A DNA stretch of 35,739 nt, taken from the NCBI GenBank assembly GCA_934725535.1, contig CAKVBV010000020.1:1-35739 (forward strand). Direction: 5' to 3'. Every line of letters starts with the position of its first letter. Positions within the stretch are counted from its first letter, which is position 1. This document shows positions 25,930 through 34,711 of this stretch, in pieces. The position numbers were made by a program, and so were the translations under genes. This stretch comes from an uncultured Bacteroidales bacterium. GTDB lineage: Bacteria; Bacteroidota; Bacteroidia; Bacteroidales; Paludibacteraceae. A model generated the notes under the pieces. That model had not been told where the DNA came from. It ran no database searches and saw nothing but the letters and a program-made list of their open reading frames with translations.

Positions 25930-27354
25930 ATGAAGAATATCACATGTTTTATTCCGTTCCAATCCGAGGAACAAGTTAAGGCTACCGTTGCCAACCTTGA
26001 GGCACAACCCCTCGTAGGCGACATCCACTACTTGCGTGGCGATATGCGCAGCACCGAGAATATGCGCTTTATCGCAGAGCACTCCACCACGCCCTACACG
26101 CTTATCTACACCAAGTACACCACCCTCTCGTTTGTGCTGTTCGCACTCGAGCGTATGGAGGCACTGATGGAGGATACGCAGGCGGCTATGGTGTATTCCG
26201 ACCACTTCAACCAAACGGGCGACGTGCGTACCAATGCACCTGTGATTGACTATCAGTTGGGTGCTCTTCGCGATGACTTCGACTTCGGTTCGGTGCTCTT
26301 CTACCGCACTTCCGCCCTCAAAGAGGCTGTGGCTCGTATGGACGTTACCTACCAGTTTGCCGGACTCTACGACCTGCGTCTCAAGGTCAGCCAAAAGGGT
26401 GCGCTGGAGCACATCAACGAGTACCTGTACTATGACGTGGAACTTGACACCCGCAAGTCGGGCGAGAAGTTGTTCGACTATGTGGACCCGAAGAACCGCG
26501 GTGTGCAGATAGAGATGGAACAGGCTGTTACCCAACACCTCAAGGATATCAATGGCTATCTGGCTCCGGGCTTCAAGGATATTGACCTCAAGGGAGGTGG
26601 ATTCGAATACGAGGCTTCGGTGGTTATCCCCTGCAAGAACCGTGTCCGCACCATCGGTACCGCTATCCGCAGTGCCCTTTCACAGAAGGTGAACGCACCT
26701 TACAAGTACAATGTCATCGTGGTGGACGACAACTCGGAGGACGGCACCGTGGATGTCATCAAGAGCATTGTGGCTGAAGGGCACGACAACCTCATCTATA
26801 TCGCACAAGACAAGACATGGCATGCCATCGGCGGCAACTGGAACGTGGCTCTCCACCACCCCAAATGCGGACGCTTTGCCATTCAGTTGGACTCCGACGA
26901 CACGTACTATGACGAGAACACCGTGCAGAAGTTCATTGATGCCTTCCACGAGCAGGACTGCGCTATGGTGGTAGGTACCTATCGTATGACGGACTTCGAC
27001 GGCAACATCCTGCCTCCGGGCATTATCGACCACCGCGAGTGGACGCCCGACAACGGACGCAACAACGCACTCCGTATCAACGGACTCGGTGCTCCGCGCG
27101 GGTTCTACACCCCGATGTTGCGCCAAATCAACTTCCCGACCACGAAGTACGGAGAAGACTATGCAGTGGGCTTGCGCGTGAGTCGCGAGTATCAGATTGG
27201 CCGTATCTACGACGTGGTGTACAACTGCCGCCGTTGGGACGACAACTCCGATGCCAACTGCGACCTCATCGCCATGAACAACAACAACTTCTACAAGGAC
27301 CGCATCCGCACGTGGGAACTCAAAGCCCGCATTCAGATGAACGAGAAGAAGTAA
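25930..27354 (+). CDS. Two-domain GT2-type glycosyltransferase
   Basis: A 474-residue cytoplasmic protein, 17 bp after the NagB-like/PIG-L gene and clearly in its operon. Residues about 228-450 are a typical GT-A family 2 domain: VVIPCKNRVRTIGTAIRSAL, VVDDNSEDGT (264-273) and the metal-binding QLDSDDTYY (DSDD at 321-324). Residues 1-190 look like a second, shortened GT-A fold: ITCFIPF start, VYSDHF (88-93) in place of a D-x-D motif, then YQLGALRDDFDFGSVLFY. This half may be non-catalytic or bind the acceptor. No membrane segment is visible. The donor and acceptor are unknown. Its pairing with a deacetylase is noteworthy, because a glycosyltransferase has no evident role in sugar catabolism. 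Confidence 0.82.
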   Translation: MKNITCFIPFQSEEQVKATVANLEAQPLVGDIHYLRGDMRSTENMRFIAEHSTTPYTLIYTKYTTLSFVLFALERMEALMEDTQAAMVYSDHFNQTGDVRTNAPVIDYQLGALRDDFDFGSVLFYRTSALKEAVARMDVTYQFAGLYDLRLKVSQKGALEHINEYLYYDVELDTRKSGEKLFDYVDPKNRGVQIEMEQAVTQHLKDINGYLAPGFKDIDLKGGGFEYEASVVIPCKNRVRTIGTAIRSALSQKVNAPYKYNVIVVDDNSEDGTVDVIKSIVAEGHDNLIYIAQDKTWHAIGGNWNVALHHPKCGRFAIQLDSDDTYYDENTVQKFIDAFHEQDCAMVVGTYRMTDFDGNILPPGIIDHREWTPDNGRNNALRINGLGAPRGFYTPMLRQINFPTTKYGEDYAVGLRVSREYQIGRIYDVVYNCRRWDDNSDANCDLIAMNNNNFYKDRIRTWELKARIQMNEKK

Positions 27355-27434
27355 GCAACCCTACTACCCTCCCCGGAGTCCACCTGCTACATTTCGCTTG
27401 CAAGAACCGGCTATGAGAGAGGAATATAGCACAC

Positions 27435-27467
27435 AGCGGCTGCCTGACATTATATCGGGCAGTCGCT
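27435..27467 (+). terminator. Hairpin after the glycosyltransferase gene
   Basis: AGCGGCTGCC (27435-27444) pairs with GGCAGTCGCT (27458-27467) over 10 bp with one G-T pair, enclosing a 13-nt loop. It is followed only by TTGG rather than a strong T-run, so termination would be partial or factor-assisted. Confidence 0.5.
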
Positions 27468-27535
27468 TTGGTATGTATATCTGTTTATAAAAGCACAAAC
27501 TATACCCTCTAAAGGCAAAAATAAGCACACGCCTG

Positions 27536-27567
27536 TTTGAAAAACCGGATAGTTTTTTGTAATTTTG
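27536..27567 (+). promoter_or_regulatory. Symporter promoter (Bacteroides type)
   Basis: -33 TTTG (27536-27539), 20-nt spacer, -7 TAATTTTG (27560-27567). Predicted start is near 27574 with a leader of about 60 nt. Confidence 0.75.
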
Positions 27568-27634
27568 TGCCACTGTTGCAGAGTGCTTGCACGAACTGCA
27601 ACCAATAACCCACCTATAAATACCATTGCAGATT

Positions 27635-29086
27635 ATGCAGCCATTCATCATTCTACTCGTCATCGCAGCCTATTTTACCCTTCTGTTTTCCATTTCTTAC
27701 ATCGCAGGACGGAAGGCGGACAACGCAGGCTTCTTCTCCGGCAACCGCAGCAGCAACTGGCTGCTCGTAGCGATGTCCACCATCGGAGCGGCTATCTCCG
27801 GCGTCACGTTTGTCAGTGTCCCCGGCATGGTGGCTACTTCGGGGTTCGCCTATATGCAGATGGTACTGGGCTTCACCGTGGGGCAACTCATCATCGCCTA
27901 CGTACTCATACCCCTGTACTACAAACTCAATCTCACCTCCATCTACCAATACCTCCAACAGCGGTTCGGCATCAGCACCTACAAAACCGGCGCATGGTTC
28001 TTCTTCATCAGCAAGATGTTGGGGGCAAGCGTACGGCTTTTTGTGGTGGGCGAAGTGCTGCAACTCCTTGTCTTCGGTCCGTTGGGAGTACCGTTTGGGG
28101 CTAACGCCATCTTCACCGTGCTCATCGTTTACCTCTGCACGTTCAAAGGCGGCGTCAAATCCCTTATATGGACCGACCTCCTCAAGACCTGCTGCCTCAT
28201 CTTCTCCGTGGCATTGTGTATCTATTTCATCTTGCGCTCAGGAGTGTCTGTCGAAGGATGGGACCATAGCCCGATGACGCGTACATTCTTCTTCGACAAT
28301 CCCAAAGAAGGGACATTCTTCTGGAAACAGTTCCTTGCGGGTATTTTCCTTGTGGTCGCCACCACCGGTTTGGACCAAGACCTTATGCAACGTACCCTCT
28401 CTTGCAAAAACTACCACGAGAGTCAGAAAAACATCATCGTGGGCGCACTTATGCAGATTGTGGTCATCGGACTCTTTCTCGTTCTCGGCTACCTGCTGTA
28501 CAGTTACGCCGCACAAACGGGAGTCGATATATCGGCACTAAAAGGCGATGATGTCTTCCCGTACCTCGCAACAGGCAATTTCTTCCCCGTTATTGTCGGC
28601 ATCCTCTTCATCGTAGGCTTCATCGCAGCGGCTTATTCGGCTGCCGGCAGCGCACTCACCGCGCTCACCACTTCGTTCACTATCGACATTCTCGGGCAAA
28701 AACACACAAACAGCGATGCACAACTCACCCATACCCGTCGTATCGTCCATGCCGCTATGGCTGTACTGATGGCTGTGTGTATCTACGTCATTCACCTCCT
28801 CAACGACGACTCCGTCATTCAAACCGTCTATAAAGTAGCCAGTTACACCTACGGACCACTGCTCGGTATGTTCTGTTTCGGCATACTCACCAAGTGGCAG
28901 GTGCGCGACAAATGGATACCGCTTGTGGCTATCCTCGCACCTGTTATCACATGGGTGATAGATGTCAATTCTGCAACATGGTTCAGCGGATATGTCTTCT
29001 CTCACGAAAGACTCATCCTCAACGCACTACTCACTTTTGTAGGAATGATGTGTCTCATCAGAACCCCTAAAAAGTCTTCCATATAA
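27635..29086 (+). CDS. Sodium:solute symporter (SSS/SSF family)
   Basis: A 483-residue inner-membrane protein with about 13 hydrophobic segments along its whole length, beginning directly with a membrane helix (QPFIILLVIAAYFTLLF). Family features include GRKADNAGFFSGNRSSNWL, SGVTFVSVPGMVA, ATTGLDQDLMQRTLSCKN (about 265-285) and AAAYSAAGSALTALTTSF (about 335-355). I use the ATG at 27635; a TTG three codons earlier is an unlikely start. It should import a small solute with sodium. Next to the kinase, MurQ and NagB-like genes, an amino sugar such as MurNAc or GlcNAc is the natural guess, but the family also carries sialic acid, sugars and vitamins. It has its own promoter and probably forms a single-gene unit. 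Confidence 0.88.
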   Translation: MQPFIILLVIAAYFTLLFSISYIAGRKADNAGFFSGNRSSNWLLVAMSTIGAAISGVTFVSVPGMVATSGFAYMQMVLGFTVGQLIIAYVLIPLYYKLNLTSIYQYLQQRFGISTYKTGAWFFFISKMLGASVRLFVVGEVLQLLVFGPLGVPFGANAIFTVLIVYLCTFKGGVKSLIWTDLLKTCCLIFSVALCIYFILRSGVSVEGWDHSPMTRTFFFDNPKEGTFFWKQFLAGIFLVVATTGLDQDLMQRTLSCKNYHESQKNIIVGALMQIVVIGLFLVLGYLLYSYAAQTGVDISALKGDDVFPYLATGNFFPVIVGILFIVGFIAAAYSAAGSALTALTTSFTIDILGQKHTNSDAQLTHTRRIVHAAMAVLMAVCIYVIHLLNDDSVIQTVYKVASYTYGPLLGMFCFGILTKWQVRDKWIPLVAILAPVITWVIDVNSATWFSGYVFSHERLILNALLTFVGMMCLIRTPKKSSI

Positions 29087-29132
29087 CCCCCGTTTCCGCC
29101 CCTTTCATCTCCGAAAAACGAAAAGCCTTTCT

Positions 29133-29165
29133 ACGGGTGGATAGCGAGAGGATAGCGGGTGGATA
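29133..29165 (-). repeat. 11-bp-phased TATCC triplet, locus B
   Basis: Read on the minus strand: TATCCACCCGC, TATCCTCTCGC, TATCCACCCGT, three abutting 11-mers (GGATA on the plus strand at 29139, 29150 and 29161). The outer units are alike and the middle one differs, as at 8755-8787. It lies between the convergent symporter and HMA genes. Confidence 0.8.
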
Positions 29166-29178
29166 GTATCGGGGGACA

Positions 29179-29191
29179 ACGCGGCTCGCGT
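29179..29191. terminator. Small GC hairpin in convergent junction
   Basis: ACGCG (29179-29183), loop GCT, CGCGT (29187-29191), a perfect 5-bp stem. It lies between the stops of two convergent genes and could help to end transcription from either side. No T-run follows. Confidence 0.3.
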
Positions 29192-29212
29192 CATCATAAA
29201 CTAAACGTTACC

Positions 29213-29539
29213 CTATTCGGTCTGTTTGGTTGCCGCCGGAGTATCCGACACAGGCTCTGTGGTGGCAGGCTTGCCTATACGCGCGAATGCCTTTTGTAAG
29301 GTCGGAACATCGGTTTTGGATGCATCGTAGGTTACGGTCACTGTCTTTGTCTCAAGGTCGCAGACTATATCCTTGACACCCTTCTCGAAAGCTATGTTCT
29401 TCATTATCTTGTCACAACACCCTTGGCAATGCAAATCCACATAGAAGACCACAGTCTGCTTGTCGGGTTTGGCATACATCGTCGAAAGACCATAAGCCAT
29501 TGGCAAAAGAGCCAGCAAAAACACAATAAAACGTTTCAT
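29213..29539 (-). CDS. Exported HMA-domain metal-binding protein
   Basis: A 108-residue protein, starting at ATG 29539 (a TTG two codons upstream is less likely). Residues 1-23 are a signal peptide and about 28-92 a heavy-metal-associated (HMA) ferredoxin-like domain of the MerP/CopZ type. The metal site is HCQGCC (37-42), which gives C38-x-x-C41 plus an extra Cys42. A Thr/Pro/Ala-rich tail follows. It should bind soft metal ions such as copper in the periplasm. It is the last gene of an operon that begins with dnaJ and starts 12 bp after the LtaS-type gene. No P-type ATPase or other metal exporter is visible in the window. Confidence 0.82.
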   Translation of the reverse strand: MKRFIVFLLALLPMAYGLSTMYAKPDKQTVVFYVDLHCQGCCDKIMKNIAFEKGVKDIVCDLETKTVTVTYDASKTDVPTLQKAFARIGKPATTEPVSDTPAATKQTE

Positions 29540-29551
29540 ATTCAATATCTG

Positions 29552-31357
29552 TTAGTACTTTGTCAGAGTTTGCATGATAGATTGTGTGATGGCTTTTGCT
29601 TGCTGTACACGCTCTGCCGCGGGGTTGACCTCCATAATAGGCTGATTGACGGTGGCATCTATAATCACCGCACCCGTTGTATCCAACAATGCAAAACCAT
29701 CTACAAAATTATAATATGCATAGGGGACTGTTGTCGGCGAAAGAATATCTTTGGCAAAAATAAAGGCAGAAGCGTCCAAATCCAACTGGTGCAACATGGT
29801 AGGCACCCAATCTATTTGGGACGCAAGTGTGGAGATGGTCATCGGCTGGCGGATAGCACCTCCCGCCATGACAAGCGGTATCTTGTAGCGGAGTGTGTCG
29901 TAGTTCTGAATGCCGTCAGGATATGGGTAACCATGGTCGGCTACCATCACGACCACTGTGCTGTCCCACGCAGGACTCTGCCGCAAAGTGTCTATGAAAG
30001 CACCTATACAACTGTCAGTATAGGCAATGGCATTGAGGTAAGGGTGTTCGTGATGGTGGTAGTTGACAATGAAGGGCTCATGGCTTGAGAGACTCAAGAT
30101 AACATCAAAACAAGGTGCGACCTGTGCCTGGCGGTTGCAAATGTCTTGGGCGGCATAATCCAACAGAATATGGTCAGGTACGCCCCACTTGCTGAGACGT
30201 TGCGAGACAGGGAAGTCGTGGTCACAGACGCGTTGCTCAAAGCCGCCGTTTACCAAATAGGAACGCATATTGGTGAAGTCCTCATCGCCACCGTAATAGA
30301 ACTTGAGGTCATAGCCGTTCTGCTTCAATACCTGCCCTATTTGCGGGAGACGCTGGGACACAGAGGGTATGGTCATTACAGAAGTGGTGGCACATCCCGG
30401 GAAAGCCCCCAGAACAGCCATAAGCCCTCTGTCTGTGCGGTAACTGTTGGCATAGACATTATTGAAGAAAATGCCCTCTTGTGCAATCCGCTGCATATTG
30501 GGCATCACGTGCCATGCGTTAGCCGAGAAACTCTCCAATATCATTAAGACGATATGGGGGCGGTCGGTGGTGAACAATCGCTCTTCTGTATGAGCAGTCG
30601 GAGGCAACAACTGTGCCATATAAGACGCACATTCCTCCTCCGGCATATAGTGATAACGCTCCGTATTCAGGGTATTCTCACTCAATGACTCTACCACATT
30701 GAATACAGGATTGACGGCTGCCAAGTTGAGCATTCTGTTCTCGGAGTAGTACACCCTGCCGGTGTTCATAGTAGAAACAGTTACACTTCCCCGCATAGGC
30801 AGAAAGAGCAACGCCGTCAATAGGAACATAACTGCAGTTCCTCCCACTTTGTACCGGATACTACCTGCAGGCTGCAATACCAACTTGGACAATCTGTGAT
30901 AGACATACCACCAAAAAGCAAATAATACAGCAAGTGCCAATGCCCCTAAACACCATTGCCACCAAGGCGCACAAGCCAAAACCTCCTTGGGGGATTGCAG
31001 GTAGTCGAAGATGTCCTTGTCTATATGATAGCCCCAACTCGGGAAACAACCGTTATCACCTATTACCGCCATCAGTGCGATAGCGAGGACTATGCCGGTA
31101 TAGACATCTGTCACACGCTTGAGTCCTTGCCACTTCACCCAACAACTGACACAGAGCAGTAACCCGGGTATAACGGTAATGTATGCGGCTACACTCAAGT
31201 CCAAGGGCAGTCCGTGCCAAGGCACCAAGAACCAGTCCTGCCAAGTACAATCACCTAACAACCGATGTTGCCAAAGCATAAAAAGCGGCTTCTGCACCAT
31301 GAAGAATACAACCCAGTACAGGTAGTAGGTGATGAATAATTTTATTCTTGTTTTCAT
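29552..31357 (-). CDS. LtaS-type membrane sulfatase-fold phosphotransferase
   Basis: A 601-residue inner-membrane protein with about five membrane helices in the first 195 residues and a periplasmic alkaline-phosphatase/sulfatase-fold domain from about 262 on. LtaS-type active-site residues are kept: E275 (LMILESF), nucleophile T308 (SYRTDRG) and D474/H475 (VADHGYPYPDG). Family members transfer phosphoglycerol or phosphoethanolamine to lipids or glycans, or hydrolyse such groups. In Bacteroidota the product is mostly not established. The start at ATG 31357 follows the stop of the preceding gene by a single base (TAG-T-ATG), so translation is probably coupled. A TTG start further upstream would overlap that gene and is less likely. 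Confidence 0.86.
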   Translation of the reverse strand: MKTRIKLFITYYLYWVVFFMVQKPLFMLWQHRLLGDCTWQDWFLVPWHGLPLDLSVAAYITVIPGLLLCVSCWVKWQGLKRVTDVYTGIVLAIALMAVIGDNGCFPSWGYHIDKDIFDYLQSPKEVLACAPWWQWCLGALALAVLFAFWWYVYHRLSKLVLQPAGSIRYKVGGTAVMFLLTALLFLPMRGSVTVSTMNTGRVYYSENRMLNLAAVNPVFNVVESLSENTLNTERYHYMPEEECASYMAQLLPPTAHTEERLFTTDRPHIVLMILESFSANAWHVMPNMQRIAQEGIFFNNVYANSYRTDRGLMAVLGAFPGCATTSVMTIPSVSQRLPQIGQVLKQNGYDLKFYYGGDEDFTNMRSYLVNGGFEQRVCDHDFPVSQRLSKWGVPDHILLDYAAQDICNRQAQVAPCFDVILSLSSHEPFIVNYHHHEHPYLNAIAYTDSCIGAFIDTLRQSPAWDSTVVVMVADHGYPYPDGIQNYDTLRYKIPLVMAGGAIRQPMTISTLASQIDWVPTMLHQLDLDASAFIFAKDILSPTTVPYAYYNFVDGFALLDTTGAVIIDATVNQPIMEVNPAAERVQQAKAITQSIMQTLTKY

Positions 31358-31358
31358 A

Positions 31359-33782
31359 CTACAAATCAATGGTATAGGTGGCTATAATGCCCGTGGGTAC
31401 ATTGAGAATGATAGAGGCACGGTCTGCGTGAGGAATATCCTGTGTGAAAGCAAATTCTGCCAAGTCGTTGCAGAAATCCCACATGTTGTAGCACTCTACA
31501 TTGAGGCGCATACCGATGTTCTTCACGTTCCAAGTGGCTTGTACGTGCAGGTCGCACATATACCATGCACCGTGTCGCGTACCGAAGTTACCGTCTGTCG
31601 GATTGGTACCACGAGACTCAAGTGGGAGTATTGCCACCTGCCGGTTGTTATGATAATAACGATAAGCGGTAAACGGCTTACCGTCCGTCCATTTGAGTGT
31701 TAAGCCTGCCTGTACCCACTTGCAGATATTATAGGAGAGGTAGAATCGTGCCACATAGCCCTTGTCCAAGTCCATACGACCGACACCTGCGTATGCCCCG
31801 CTCTGGTTATATACAGTATTGGTGGTGTTGGGATTGGCTGTAGTCTCTGACAGGACACCTATTGTATTGCTGTTGGCACCATTTCCTAATCCTGTATATC
31901 CTGCTGCCTGCATAGATTGCCAGCCTATACTGACCATTACTTTTCTGCCTGTATAGGTGTAGCGTGTCAGTTGGGAGAAGAAATACGGAGAGTTGAGTAA
32001 CCCGTTGCTGCCAAACGGCTCTGTATATCCTACTTCAAAGAACTTCTCTCCCGGAGTATAGTAAAAGACATTGATGCCATTCTCCTTCTGGAAGTAACCA
32101 TATTGCTCACCGGCACCCGCAAAATACGTATGCCATACGTCAAAGAACTTCTTATAGTTGTTTTGCAATGCTATTTCGTGCCGCCCGCCATGCTTGTCCT
32201 TGAAGAGGAAACGGATAGGTATATTCACTTCTATATAGGAAGTCTGCCGCAACCCCTTCTTGTAGGAGTGGTAACGCCCGCCTGTGGTGGCAAAGAGGTC
32301 ATCCGTACCGGCAAGATAGATATTGGCATTCATATAGTCGTCCGAGAAGTATCGGAGGTAATCCATCGTATAAGGCAGACGGTTATAGTCTGCACCTATT
32401 CCTATCTCGAACCAACTGTACGGGTGAAAGTCCAACGATGCACCTGCCTGTACATTCGGACTGACCTTGCTCTTGTTTTGTAACAGTATAGCATCCAAAG
32501 TCAAATCCGTATGCCCGCTGAGGGTGAACCACGAAACAGGGGCATAGTGCGCCTTCAGTCCGACTGTATTTTCCAAGAGACCACCTGTAAAAGCACTACT
32601 GTTCCACTCATACCGATACAGGTCTGTAGGTGACATATCCACAGGGGATTGCAGGTATATGCTATTCGTAAAGTGCGACACCTCAGGGCGGAAATATACA
32701 AGTGAGTTGTAAGTATCAGCATAGACAGACAACCATGGTAGCAGCGGCTGATTGTAATTGACAGCCCAACTCAGTATGTGCGTCTTACCATCTGCCACCC
32801 ATGGGGCGAAACTCTCACCGTCTTGGTCTATGATATTCTTGCTGAACTCACGGTCTGTATGGTGGGTTACGTTGGTCTCCCATGTCAGTCCTGTTGTCAG
32901 ATAGTCCCGTTTCAGGTACACAGACCCTGAGCAGTTCTTGAGGTCATATACCTCATTGTAGTTGTACAGGTACTCGCTGCCTGCATCTGTGCGCCCCGAG
33001 AAGTTGAGCCGATAGCCCACTTGACGTATGTGCCGGTTAGGCTTGACAGGCAAATAGCCGTCTGCTTGCACCTTATAATATGGTGTCGCATACAGGGGGG
33101 CGTCCAATCTCAGTCCCTGTTGGTCTTCCTTAGTGATAAGCCGCTGACCATAAGCGGCATACAGATGCTGGCGATAGCCGTTTCCTTCCTTGTCGCGGAA
33201 GGTATATGCCGCATCCAATGTCCCTGCACCTATCTGATGGCGTCGGTCGGTGATGTGCTTGTAGGTGTCCGCACTCTGCATCGCCGTGCGGTGCGATATG
33301 TTGATAATAGCAGCCGTTCCCGCTGCGGGAGCCCCGTTACCCACTTGCCCGAAGTTGTAGGAAACCTGCACGTAATCACGTGCTGCCGTGTCCTGCTCGA
33401 AAAACATCTGTGCGCGATGGATGTCCATACCCAGATTGTATTGCTGCATATTGGGCATATAGAGGGTACTACCGGGCTGAAAGCGGTCGTCCGTACGCAT
33501 ACCGTCTATGTAGTAGCGGTTTGCCGTACAGGGCATACCATCAATGGCAAAGGTGATACGCTCGGGCAACCACCATTGCCCGATGGTCATCGTCTCGTAG
33601 ATAGTATGGTCGTTGAGTGCCTCCAGATAATAGGGCAAGTCACTGCGGTGATACCACTTACGGAAGAACTCGGCAGGCACAGAGTCCGTACCCGCCATAT
33701 TGGTGTATGTCATATCGGCTGCCCAAGCCGTCCGGCACAACGCAACCACCAACCAACCTATAACTAGCCACCTACGTTTCAT
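31359..33782 (-). CDS. TonB-dependent-receptor-like outer-membrane barrel
   Basis: An 807-residue protein with signal peptide (1-21, ending TAWAAD). Residues about 30-170 include a plug-like part (AIDGMPCTANRYYIDGMR; QDTAARDYVQVSYNFG; AAGTAAIINI), and the remainder is a beta-barrel with alternating aromatic strands (GYRLNFSGRTDAGSEYLY, FEIGIGADYNRLPYTM, RFYLSYNICKWVQAGLTLKW). It lacks the carboxypeptidase-D-like domain of SusC proteins and has no SusD partner, so it is a different class from the SusC at 18412-21492. Its ATG overlaps the stop of the gene before it (ATGA). Substrate is unknown. A neighbouring HMA protein makes a metal chelate conceivable, but this is weak. Confidence 0.7.
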   Translation of the reverse strand: MKRRWLVIGWLVVALCRTAWAADMTYTNMAGTDSVPAEFFRKWYHRSDLPYYLEALNDHTIYETMTIGQWWLPERITFAIDGMPCTANRYYIDGMRTDDRFQPGSTLYMPNMQQYNLGMDIHRAQMFFEQDTAARDYVQVSYNFGQVGNGAPAAGTAAIINISHRTAMQSADTYKHITDRRHQIGAGTLDAAYTFRDKEGNGYRQHLYAAYGQRLITKEDQQGLRLDAPLYATPYYKVQADGYLPVKPNRHIRQVGYRLNFSGRTDAGSEYLYNYNEVYDLKNCSGSVYLKRDYLTTGLTWETNVTHHTDREFSKNIIDQDGESFAPWVADGKTHILSWAVNYNQPLLPWLSVYADTYNSLVYFRPEVSHFTNSIYLQSPVDMSPTDLYRYEWNSSAFTGGLLENTVGLKAHYAPVSWFTLSGHTDLTLDAILLQNKSKVSPNVQAGASLDFHPYSWFEIGIGADYNRLPYTMDYLRYFSDDYMNANIYLAGTDDLFATTGGRYHSYKKGLRQTSYIEVNIPIRFLFKDKHGGRHEIALQNNYKKFFDVWHTYFAGAGEQYGYFQKENGINVFYYTPGEKFFEVGYTEPFGSNGLLNSPYFFSQLTRYTYTGRKVMVSIGWQSMQAAGYTGLGNGANSNTIGVLSETTANPNTTNTVYNQSGAYAGVGRMDLDKGYVARFYLSYNICKWVQAGLTLKWTDGKPFTAYRYYHNNRQVAILPLESRGTNPTDGNFGTRHGAWYMCDLHVQATWNVKNIGMRLNVECYNMWDFCNDLAEFAFTQDIPHADRASIILNVPTGIIATYTIDL

Positions 33783-34711
33783 CGTTGTTTCTTTGTGCGG
33801 TTGAGGATATTGATGTGGTATGCTAATCCCACACGCAGTTGGTGGAAGGGATAGTCTTTGATGCCATATTGGTATTGTATATATGGCTCAAAGCCACGGA
33901 TATGCCCTGCCAAGCACGTCTTGATGCTCATCGGACGGTCACCGTATTTTTCCCAACCTACATAGCCTCCCCACGTGGTACGCCACGATATGTACTGCGT
34001 TTTCAGCAGCAGTTGCAATCCGTACATCACTGCATCGTTCTGCCTGCCGTCGGCTGTCTGCCAGCAGAGGAATCCTGCACTGCCCGCCAACCGCAGTTCC
34101 ACTTTGGCATCTGTGGGGTCTGCGTATGGGAAAGCCTTTCCCTGGCCCCCGAAATAGAGCGACTTGCCGATAGCCAAATCAAAGAAATATCCGGGGTCAT
34201 CATAGTACCGCGCCTTGTCAAAACTGCCGCCACTGGCAGTCTTTATCGCTGCCCGCAGCAGTATATCCGGTGCATACTTGCGCGCTTTCAGCAACTGAAT
34301 ATCCGTGGATATATACACATCGCCCGCATCATGCCCGCTTATCACTGCCGTGTCCTGCAGGCGGCAGGTGCGTTGCCGCTCCGCAGTCATGGTGTACCAC
34401 TCCTGCACGGGCATCCACAAGGTCAGGTTCACCCTGTCCGTGAACAGGGGAATATATGCCCGCGCGAAAAGGTCAGCCGTGCGGTCTCCCTGATAACCAA
34501 AGTAGCCATCTCCCGCAATTTCTATGCGGAGATGGCTCTCTGTTCTGCCGTCCGACATGTCGGGTATCGGCAATGCATTCGGTCCGAAATAGGCAGGTGC
34601 AATACCTGTCGGCTCACTCAAATTCGGTCTCGTAATAGGCACCAAACCATAGGCTGCACAACAACCAAGTACAAGCAGTACGGATATGGTCAACAGGTAG
34701 CGGTGCCTCAT
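33779..34711 (-). CDS. Outer-membrane beta-barrel protein of unknown function
   Basis: A 310-residue exported protein. A signal peptide or lipoprotein-like leader occupies residues 1-22 (VLLVLGCCAAYG); the LGCC at about 15-18 could be a lipobox. The mature part begins with a Pro-rich stretch (RPNLSEPTGIAPAYFGPNA) and continues with amphipathic strands (ESHLRIEIAGDGYFGY, RVNLTLWMPVQEWY, QLRVGLAYHINIL), as in a 10-14-strand barrel. I do not recognise a named family. It overlaps both neighbours by four bases (ATGA at each end), so it is translationally coupled to dnaJ upstream and to the TonB-receptor-like gene downstream. The two barrels probably act together. Confidence 0.7.
   Translation of the reverse strand: MRHRYLLTISVLLVLGCCAAYGLVPITRPNLSEPTGIAPAYFGPNALPIPDMSDGRTESHLRIEIAGDGYFGYQGDRTADLFARAYIPLFTDRVNLTLWMPVQEWYTMTAERQRTCRLQDTAVISGHDAGDVYISTDIQLLKARKYAPDILLRAAIKTASGGSFDKARYYDDPGYFFDLAIGKSLYFGGQGKAFPYADPTDAKVELRLAGSAGFLCWQTADGRQNDAVMYGLQLLLKTQYISWRTTWGGYVGWEKYGDRPMSIKTCLAGHIRGFEPYIQYQYGIKDYPFHQLRVGLAYHINILNRTKKQR

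Noticed and set aside
23921..27354. Bacillithiol-type pathway suggested by glycosyltransferase plus PIG-L deacetylase
   Set aside because: The transferase is GT2-like rather than the GT4 type of BshA, no BshC-like gene is present, and the NagB-like fusion does not belong to that pathway.
29552..31357. Simple arylsulfatase call for the LtaS-type gene
   Set aside because: It has five N-terminal membrane helices and a Thr nucleophile in SYRTDRG, without the C/S-x-P-x-R motif of true sulfatases.
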